Shown here in pieces: positions 1 to 5,462 of a DNA stretch of 5,462 bases. Numbering within the stretch: the first letter of the stretch is position 1; each line of letters starts with the position of its first letter. Source of the DNA: an uncultured Collinsella sp. (GTDB lineage: Bacteria; Actinomycetota; Coriobacteriia; Coriobacteriales; Coriobacteriaceae). The notes beneath the pieces were generated by a model. That model did not search any database, was not told the origin of the DNA, and saw only the letters and a program-made list of their open reading frames with translations. The stretch is taken from assembly GCA_947003675.1 (NCBI GenBank), contig CAMQPJ010000105.1, positions 1 through 5,462 on the forward strand, in the 5' to 3' direction. A program made the position numbers and the translations under genes.

Positions 1-19
1 GTGTTAACCGCTACGTACC

Positions 20-24
20 GGAGG
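20..24 (+). promoter_or_regulatory. Shine-Dalgarno of the DUF151 gene
   Basis: A consensus GGAGG lies six bases before the ATG at 31. It selects that ATG over the in-frame GTG at position 1, which would add ten residues that do not resemble the family N-terminus and whose upstream region is outside the window. Confidence 0.8.
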
Positions 25-30
25 TGTTCC

Positions 31-531
31 ATGGTTCGTGTCGACATAGAGACCATCGTCATGGCCGCCGGTCCCGTGCCATCGCTTATCGTGCTTCGTG
101 AGCGCTGCGGCAAGTCGGATTCGACGGCGCCCCTGCGTTCGCTTTCCATTCAGACCGGCTCGTTTGAGGCCGCGGCCATTAGCCGTGGTATCGATAGCGG
201 TCGCGCCGAGCGCCCGATAACGCATGACCTGCTGCTTGACACCGTCGATGCCCTGGGCGCCAAGCTCGAGCGCATCGAGATCGTTCGTGCCGAGCCGCCG
301 GTGTTCTATGCGACGATTGTCGTGCTGGTCGATGGTGACGAGCGCAAGATTGACGCCCGCCCCAGTGACGCCATTGCCCTTGCCGTGCGCAGTAATGCCC
401 CCATGTTCGTGGAGGACGACATCATGAATCGCCTGGGTACCGTTTCTGCCCATGCCGAGGAAGTTGACGACGAGCAGGAGTTCGAGAAGTTCGACGAGTT
501 CGTCCATACGCTCTCCCCCGATGATTTCTAA
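31..531 (+). CDS. DUF151 / bifunctional nuclease (BFN) family protein
   Basis: This 166-residue protein carries the hallmarks of the DUF151/BFN domain. Residues 35-50 are the beta/helix segment ending in FEAAAI, residues 61-68 give RPITHDLL, and residues 108-120 give DARPSDAIALAVR, the most conserved block of the family. The domain fills about residues 3-135 and is followed by an acidic tail (142-166) rich in Asp and Glu. Proteins of this family have been described as having RNase and DNase activity, mainly from plant homologues; the role of bacterial members is poorly defined, so nuclease activity here is inferred only from family membership. No signal peptide or membrane segment is visible, so it should be cytosolic. 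It is the first gene of a plus-strand cluster, and the next possible ATG abuts its stop codon, suggesting co-transcription and perhaps translational coupling. Family assignment is firm; function is not. Confidence 0.9.
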   Translation: MVRVDIETIVMAAGPVPSLIVLRERCGKSDSTAPLRSLSIQTGSFEAAAISRGIDSGRAERPITHDLLLDTVDALGAKLERIEIVRAEPPVFYATIVVLVDGDERKIDARPSDAIALAVRSNAPMFVEDDIMNRLGTVSAHAEEVDDEQEFEKFDEFVHTLSPDDF

Positions 532-548
532 ATGTCTGGCACGCGAGC

Positions 549-555
549 GGAGAGG
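549..555 (+). promoter_or_regulatory. Shine-Dalgarno deciding the start of the small membrane protein
   Basis: GGAGAGG is followed by six bases and then the ATG at 562. The earlier in-frame ATG at 532 directly follows the upstream TAA stop and has only a pyrimidine-rich stretch before it, so it could be used only by reinitiation from the upstream gene. Confidence 0.6.
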
Positions 556-561
556 TCGCTG

Positions 562-918
562 ATGGGTACCCGCGTATCGGCTGAAGCGGCCGCCATCGCG
601 CGTGAAGCCCAGATGCGCTCGGAGGCATCCGAGGCGGCTCGCATCGCCTATGTGACGCAGGCCCGCACGCTTCGCGAGCGCCGCGGCTCCTATATCAAGA
701 TGGTTATCATCTCCGCCCTTGTCGCGGTAATCTGTTCTCGTCTTCGTGGTACAGTTGGTGCGCTTGGGTTTTCGATTTCAACAGGCTTGGTAATCTGGGG
801 TGTGGTCGATGCGGTAATGCTGACCAACCAGATCAAGGTACTCGACAAGCGCGCGATGGATATGACGCGCGCCCGCGACGCTGCCGCCAAGATCGCTGCC
901 GAGGCACAAGAACTGTAA
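562..918 (+). CDS. Small two-helix membrane protein, unknown function
   Basis: From the ATG at 562 this encodes 118 residues; starting at 532 would add ten (128 residues). Residues 1-42 are rich in Ala, Arg and Glu with an amphipathic-helix look (EAAAIAREAQ, EASEAARIAY). Residues about 45-59 form a first hydrophobic segment and about 65-87 a second, separated by a short Arg/Gly turn. Residues 88-118 form another Ala/Lys/Arg/Asp/Glu-rich helix. The picture is a helical hairpin in the membrane with both charged helical ends on the same side, probably the cytoplasm because of their positive charge near the membrane. I do not recognise a named family and give no function. It follows the DUF151 gene by 30 bases (or zero, for the earlier start) and precedes the acidic-protein gene by 30 bases, so all three are likely one transcript. 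Real gene: good codon usage, ribosome binding site and tight packing. Confidence 0.75.
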   Translation: MGTRVSAEAAAIAREAQMRSEASEAARIAYVTQARTLRERRGSYIKMVIISALVAVICSRLRGTVGALGFSISTGLVIWGVVDAVMLTNQIKVLDKRAMDMTRARDAAAKIAAEAQEL

Positions 919-948
919 CGACGCCGGATTCGATGGGAAGGTCTAGAG

Positions 949-1398
949 ATGGCACAGGATATGCAGGACGCCGGTAACGTCTCCGCCGAGCTCGACGCCA
1001 TGGTGTGTGACCTGATTGGCGCGTTCTTGGACGACCTTGCCGCCGGCGAGAATCCGGGCGTAGTTGTGGCGATCGAGGACGCTGCTTCCAACCGCTATCT
1101 GGCCGCGCTCGACGAGGATGGCGAGGAGGCGTGTCTCGAGGCCGCCACCAACTTTATCTCCGAGCACAAGATGGGTCTTAAGGACGAGGGCCTGGGCCGC
1201 ATCGCCCGCTATGCCATCGGCTACACCGGCTGTGTCGAGATTGACGGTGGCTATCACGACGCTCTGCTCGTGAGCTTCTTTGAGACGACGCTCGAGAGCG
1301 GCTTTTCGGCATATGTGCTGTATGAGGGCATGGGCGCCGGCGATGGTTTTATGTGGAGCGACCCTGAACCTGCAGGTGAGGAAACCCCTCTCATCTAA
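949..1398 (+). CDS. Acidic protein of unknown function upstream of typA
   Basis: This 149-residue protein starts at an ATG with GGGAAGG (935-941) seven bases upstream. It is strikingly acidic: about 30 Asp/Glu against 5 Lys/Arg. There is no signal peptide or membrane span. Residues 12-32 look helical. Residues 37-53 (GVVVAIEDA, RYLAAL) and 85-127 (ARYAIGYTG, DALLVSFFE, AYVLYEG) look like beta strands, and residues 58-73 look helical. This suggests a small compact alpha/beta fold. The tail from 130 on is Gly/Pro/Glu-rich and probably disordered. I do not recognise a family. It lies 30 bases after the small membrane protein gene and 117 bases before typA on the same strand. The acidity and alternating pattern are compatible with a protein-binding role, but this is only a guess. 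Confidence 0.75.
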   Translation: MAQDMQDAGNVSAELDAMVCDLIGAFLDDLAAGENPGVVVAIEDAASNRYLAALDEDGEEACLEAATNFISEHKMGLKDEGLGRIARYAIGYTGCVEIDGGYHDALLVSFFETTLESGFSAYVLYEGMGAGDGFMWSDPEPAGEETPLI

Positions 1399-1515
1399 AA
1401 TCGCTAAAATAAACGAGTTTTCGGTAAAAGGCTCAATATTCCCGCTGAGCGTTGTGTTGCTGGGCGGGCCGCATACGTGTGCCGTTTGTATATGGATAGA
1501 AGATAGGGGAACTAC
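1399..1515 (+). other. Intergenic stretch before typA
   Basis: These 117 bases begin with an AT-rich patch (about 1399-1440), unlike the GC-rich surroundings, where a promoter could sit. I cannot find a convincing -35/-10 pair. A weak 5-base inverted repeat (GCTCA 1431-1435 with TGAGC 1446-1450, ten-base loop) is not followed by a T run, so it is not a clear terminator. The T/A-rich block at 1485-1500 (around TTTGTATATGG) is a possible degenerate -10 close to the typA ribosome binding site. It remains open whether typA has its own promoter or is read through from the genes upstream. Confidence 0.35.
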
Positions 1516-3354
<1,839 letters not shown>

Positions 3355-3381
3355 GCGCTGGGGCTTATAACCGCCAACAAG

Positions 3382-3416
3382 AAAGGGCGTCGACCGCAAT
3401 GGTCGGCGCCCTTTTT
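3382..3416 (+). terminator. Rho-independent terminator after typA
   Basis: A 14-base-pair stem (3382-3395 with 3401-3414, one T-G wobble at 3390/3406) closes a five-base loop GCAAT and runs into TTTTT (3412-3416). It starts 27 bases after the typA stop. Read on the minus strand, the same stem is followed by a less regular T-rich stretch (TTTCTTGTT), so it might also stop transcripts of the convergent minus-strand genes. Confidence 0.9.
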
Positions 3417-3477
3417 GGTGCAATGGGGTCAGGTTGCTTTGCACCACCACAAAGGTGCCTGGCCCTTTTGTGGTGGT
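3417..3477. repeat. Compact palindromic (REP-like) hairpin element
   Basis: Two overlapping inverted repeats fill the space between the typA terminator and the convergent gene. GGTGCAA (3417-3423) pairs perfectly with TTGCACC (3439-3445). ACCACCACAAAGG (3443-3455) pairs with 3465-3477 over 13 positions, with one G-T wobble and a nine-base loop. Neither is followed by a T run on either strand, so these are not standard terminators. The pieces GGGGTCAGG (3425-3433) and AAAGGTGCCTGG (3451-3462) resemble, from memory, the GGGGTCAGGCACC / GGTGCCTGACCCC sequences seen beside REP-associated tyrosine transposases in various bacteria. No transposase is present here. The structure is seen directly; its identity as a dispersed element is inferred. 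Confidence 0.45.
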
Positions 3478-3483
3478 TAGCGG

Positions 3484-4632
3484 CTAGGCGGAGGGAAGGC
3501 CCGGGGTGTTGGCGGTCTGCTGCGGCTTGAGGTGGGCGTTGCGCCAGATGATCTGGATAACGTAGCCGAGCATAAAGACAAAGGCCACGCCGCTGATGAA
3601 GCCGCCGATGAGGGGAAGTCCTGTGAGGGCGCCTGCGGCCACACCGCCGACGGCTGCCATGGCGTAGCGGTTCTGGTTATGTCCGACCATGCGAGCGATC
3701 GCGCAGCCCGCAAAAGCGGTGGAGACCAGCGCGATGCCGATAACGCCGCATAAGAGGGTTCCGGCAAGCGACAGGCCAGCGATGGAGATAATCAGCAGTA
3801 GGACGGCGGGGACGATAGCGATCGTGCCCAGAAGACCGCTCACCCACAGGGGCGTGGGGTGCTGGTGGAGCATTCCGGCGGCGCTGGCGGTCGCACGCGG
3901 AAAGGCGAGCTCGAGCAGCAGGGCGACAAAGCAGGTCGACAGGGCTGCGGCCACGATGCCGCCGACGATATCGTTAACCGTCGTGGCGGCGCTTTCGTTT
4001 TCGGTACGGTCGATCTTGAGCGCGCCGACCTCGGCTCCTGCGGCGCGCTCGGGGTCCTCGGAAACATGGGCGTTCACCGTGCCGGTGATGTGAGCGTTTT
4101 TGCCCAGGATGAGTTTGTCGGCCCAGACCTCGACATCGCCGTCGACGATGCCGTCGATGGTTACCGTACTGCCCGCGAGTGCTGCCGACTTGGCAGAGCC
4201 GCGCAGGGCAACCGTCTCGCCCATCGCGTAAAAACAGTTGGCGGCGCTACCGGTGTTGAGCACGACATGCTGACCGGCTACCGTCACGCTGCCATCGATT
4301 GCGGTTTTGGAGATATCGATGGTGCGCGCCGCCAGGCGAACGGCGCCGCCCACAGTGCAGTCGCGAATCGACAAGCTCTCGCCTGCCGCGATAATATCGC
4401 GACCGATGGAAGCGTCGTCTAGGTTAAGGCTTTGGCCGGCCCAGTACAGGTCGCCTTCGACGCCAGACGGATTTGAGTCAACTTCGGTTGCGAGCACGTT
4501 GCCCGCGGTGTCTGTGCCGGCGAACGACGTCGTGGGAAGCGCGGTTAGCGCAAGTGCAATCAGTGCGAATAGGAGGGCGATGCGGCCACGCGTTTTACGG
4601 CGTCGGGACGACGGTGCTAGGTTGCAAGGCAT
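3484..4632 (-). CDS. Exported bactofilin-like beta-helix protein with C-terminal membrane domain
   Basis: This 382-residue protein starts at the ATG at 4632, with AAGGA six bases upstream. The longer in-frame start at 4680 adds 16 residues unlike a signal peptide and lies across an inverted repeat, so it is rejected. Residues 10-18 are Arg/Lys-rich, 19-33 hydrophobic, and SFA at 36-38 is a plausible signal peptidase site. Residues about 58-190 form a repeated, right-handed beta-helix-like region of the polymer-forming (bactofilin/DUF583) type, with rungs starting at residues 61, 79, 97, 115, 133, 151 and 166. A linker (190-218) containing acidic residues leads to about four or five hydrophobic segments (222-243, 263-286, 288-315, 325-364) and a short polar tail. 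The likely topology is a beta-helix outside the membrane anchored by the C-terminal domain. Such proteins are usually annotated as polymer-forming cytoskeletal proteins. A role in envelope scaffolding is inferred, not shown. Confidence 0.85.
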   Translation of the reverse strand: MPCNLAPSSRRRKTRGRIALLFALIALALTALPTTSFAGTDTAGNVLATEVDSNPSGVEGDLYWAGQSLNLDDASIGRDIIAAGESLSIRDCTVGGAVRLAARTIDISKTAIDGSVTVAGQHVVLNTGSAANCFYAMGETVALRGSAKSAALAGSTVTIDGIVDGDVEVWADKLILGKNAHITGTVNAHVSEDPERAAGAEVGALKIDRTENESAATTVNDIVGGIVAAALSTCFVALLLELAFPRATASAAGMLHQHPTPLWVSGLLGTIAIVPAVLLLIISIAGLSLAGTLLCGVIGIALVSTAFAGCAIARMVGHNQNRYAMAAVGGVAAGALTGLPLIGGFISGVAFVFMLGYVIQIIWRNAHLKPQQTANTPGLPSA

Positions 4633-4638
4633 AGTGAA

Positions 4639-4643
4639 TCCTT
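4639..4643 (-). promoter_or_regulatory. Shine-Dalgarno of the beta-helix gene
   Basis: On the minus strand AAGGA lies six bases before the ATG at 4632, which sets this start over the one at 4680. It begins one base downstream of the inverted repeat at 4645-4669. Confidence 0.75.
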
Positions 4644-4644
4644 C

Positions 4645-4669
4645 GTTAGATACTCGACATGTATCTAAC
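4645..4669. promoter_or_regulatory. Inverted repeat, candidate operator or 5'-UTR hairpin
   Basis: GTTAGATAC (4645-4653) and GTATCTAAC (4661-4669) are perfect nine-base inverted arms around a seven-base spacer. The AT-rich arms stand out in the GC-rich surroundings and end one base from the ribosome binding site of the minus-strand beta-helix gene. A dimeric repressor bound here would block that gene; as RNA, the hairpin would lie against the ribosome binding site. A poor -35-like TTGGGT lies just upstream on the minus strand, but I find no good -10, so the promoter is not placed. No regulator gene is present in the window to pair with it. Confidence 0.5.
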
Positions 4670-4737
4670 AGGGTACCCAACGCGCGGGCGCTCTAAAAGA
4701 ACCTCTCAGTTGCATTTCGGGGACGAGTCCGCGCTAG
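4670..4737. other. Intergenic stretch between the two minus-strand genes
   Basis: This stretch holds the GGGTACCC palindrome (4671-4678), a GC-rich block (4680-4690) and the less GC-rich 4691-4716. GGACGAGTCC (4721-4730) has self-complementary ends, but its two-base loop is too small for a useful hairpin. I see no terminator for the upstream membrane-protein gene, so read-through into the beta-helix gene is possible. A promoter for the latter probably lies here or in the adjoining inverted repeat, but I cannot place it. Confidence 0.3.
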
Positions 4738-5427
4738 CTATTTTTTGCGATGCAAGAAGCGCGCGATGTCTTCTTCGGTGGGGCTTTTGATGTCAAAGCG
4801 CAGCGAGAGCCAGCGCAGACCCATGGTCACGACAACGCATACGACCAGCGCGGCGACATTGCTCATGATGCCGCTCATAACGAGACACACATAGCTTGTC
4901 GATCCGGCGATGGCTGCGATGGCATAAAAGTTAGTACGTTGGAAAATGCCCGGAACCACGCCCATAAAGCCGTCGCGCAACATGCCGCCACCCACCGCGG
5001 TGAAGAAGCCCATCATGATGCATACGGCCGGCGCAAAGCCATAAACCAGTGCTTTGTCCGCCCCAGTGGCGGCGTAGATGCCGACCGAGATGATGTCGAG
5101 CAATGGGATGAGTTTCTCGGGTTTATCGACGATTGCCGGGAAGATGTAGATGATGGCCGCCGTGGCAATGGAAAGTGGGAGTGCCATCGGCTGGTTGAGG
5201 ATGTAGACGTTGCCGACTTGCAGCGTCATATCGCGCAAAAGACCGCCGCCCAGACCGCAGACCACCGCGAGCGCGACCGCGCCCACCAGGTCGAGCTTAT
5301 GCTCGCGCGCAACCAGCACGCCCGAGATCGATGCAGCGACAACGGCGAACATCTCGAGCCAAAAGGGGATAGCGACCATGGCATCCGAGGCATGTGAAGT
5401 AACGGTTATAGCGGCGACGACGGGCAA
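4738..5427 (-). CDS. TRIC cation channel / UPF0126 family membrane protein
   Basis: This 229-residue protein has about seven hydrophobic segments and two internally repeated halves, each with the family signature: GLGGGLLRD at residues 58-66 and AVGGGMLRD at 144-152. That duplicated GGG-x-x-RD pattern identifies the UPF0126/TRIC family. Prokaryotic members form trimeric cation channels (K+ and Na+) in structural studies; several are annotated only as UPF0126. Each half has three helices, followed by a seventh near 189-205 and a basic cytoplasmic tail ending HRKK. The start is TTG at 5427, supported by AAAGGA seven bases upstream. The first ATG (5379, residue 17) has no ribosome binding site and would begin just before the first helix. 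The gene precedes the beta-helix gene on the same strand by 105 bases; both encode membrane proteins, but no functional link is known to me. Confidence 0.93.
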   Translation of the reverse strand: MPVVAAITVTSHASDAMVAIPFWLEMFAVVAASISGVLVAREHKLDLVGAVALAVVCGLGGGLLRDMTLQVGNVYILNQPMALPLSIATAAIIYIFPAIVDKPEKLIPLLDIISVGIYAATGADKALVYGFAPAVCIMMGFFTAVGGGMLRDGFMGVVPGIFQRTNFYAIAAIAGSTSYVCLVMSGIMSNVAALVVCVVVTMGLRWLSLRFDIKSPTEEDIARFLHRKK

Positions 5428-5434
5428 GATGGGG

Positions 5435-5440
5435 TCCTTT
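5435..5440 (-). promoter_or_regulatory. Shine-Dalgarno supporting a TTG start
   Basis: On the minus strand AAAGGA is followed by seven bases and TTG at 5427. This is the only well-placed ribosome binding site at the 5' end of the TRIC-family gene. The remaining bases to the window edge show no clear promoter. Confidence 0.65.
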
Positions 5441-5462
5441 GAGTTACGGGTTTGAACAATGC

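Noticed and set aside
4..507. A 167-codon open frame on the minus strand opposite the DUF151 gene
   Set aside because: The plus-strand frame has clear family motifs; the minus frame has shadow-like composition and no family resemblance.
3859..4422. A 187-codon plus-strand frame opposite the beta-helix gene
   Set aside because: Composition is that of a shadow frame (Gly, Ala, Arg, Asp, His), with no recognisable motif. The minus frame has a signal peptide, regular repeats and membrane segments.
4721..4746. Possible plus-strand terminator: GGACGAGTCC followed by GCGCTAGCTA and TTTTTT
   Set aside because: The stem has a two-base loop or a mismatch, the T run is ten bases away, and no plus-strand gene ends here. 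The T run is explained by the Lys codons at the end of the minus-strand gene.
4750..5397. A 215-codon plus-strand frame opposite the TRIC-family gene
   Set aside because: It is a hydrophilic Asp/His/Arg-rich shadow of hydrophobic minus-strand codons; the minus frame carries the duplicated family signature.

Overview
The window looks like chromosomal core DNA from a GC-rich actinobacterium. A gut Coriobacteriia such as Collinsella is my best guess, from overall composition, strong C/G-ending codon preference and general impression; no taxonomic marker here proves it. I see no phage, insertion-sequence, CRISPR, tRNA or rRNA signal.

Layout. Four genes run left to right on the plus strand. The first is a DUF151/bifunctional-nuclease family protein (31-531). 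It is followed by a small two-helix membrane protein (start probably 562, end 918) and a strongly acidic unrecognised protein (949-1398). After a 117-base gap comes the ribosome-associated GTPase TypA/BipA (1516-3354). A strong hairpin terminator (3382-3416) closes this block. A compact hairpin-forming palindromic element (3417-3477) then fills the space up to two minus-strand genes that point toward typA. These are a signal-peptide-bearing, bactofilin-like beta-helix protein with a C-terminal membrane domain (4632 down to 3484) and, upstream of it, a TRIC/UPF0126-family membrane protein that starts at TTG (5427 down to 4738).

How the parts relate. The first three genes are closely packed (gaps of about 30 bases each), each with its own Shine-Dalgarno, so they are probably co-transcribed; whether typA joins them is unclear. 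On the minus strand the two membrane-protein genes are 105 bases apart. A perfect 9-base inverted repeat lies directly upstream of the ribosome binding site of the beta-helix gene, so that gene may have its own regulated expression.

The region is mostly ordinary. The items most worth a second look are the exported beta-helix/membrane fusion with an almost exact 18-residue repeat, the inverted repeat in front of it, the hairpin element after typA, and the unrecognised acidic protein next to typA.
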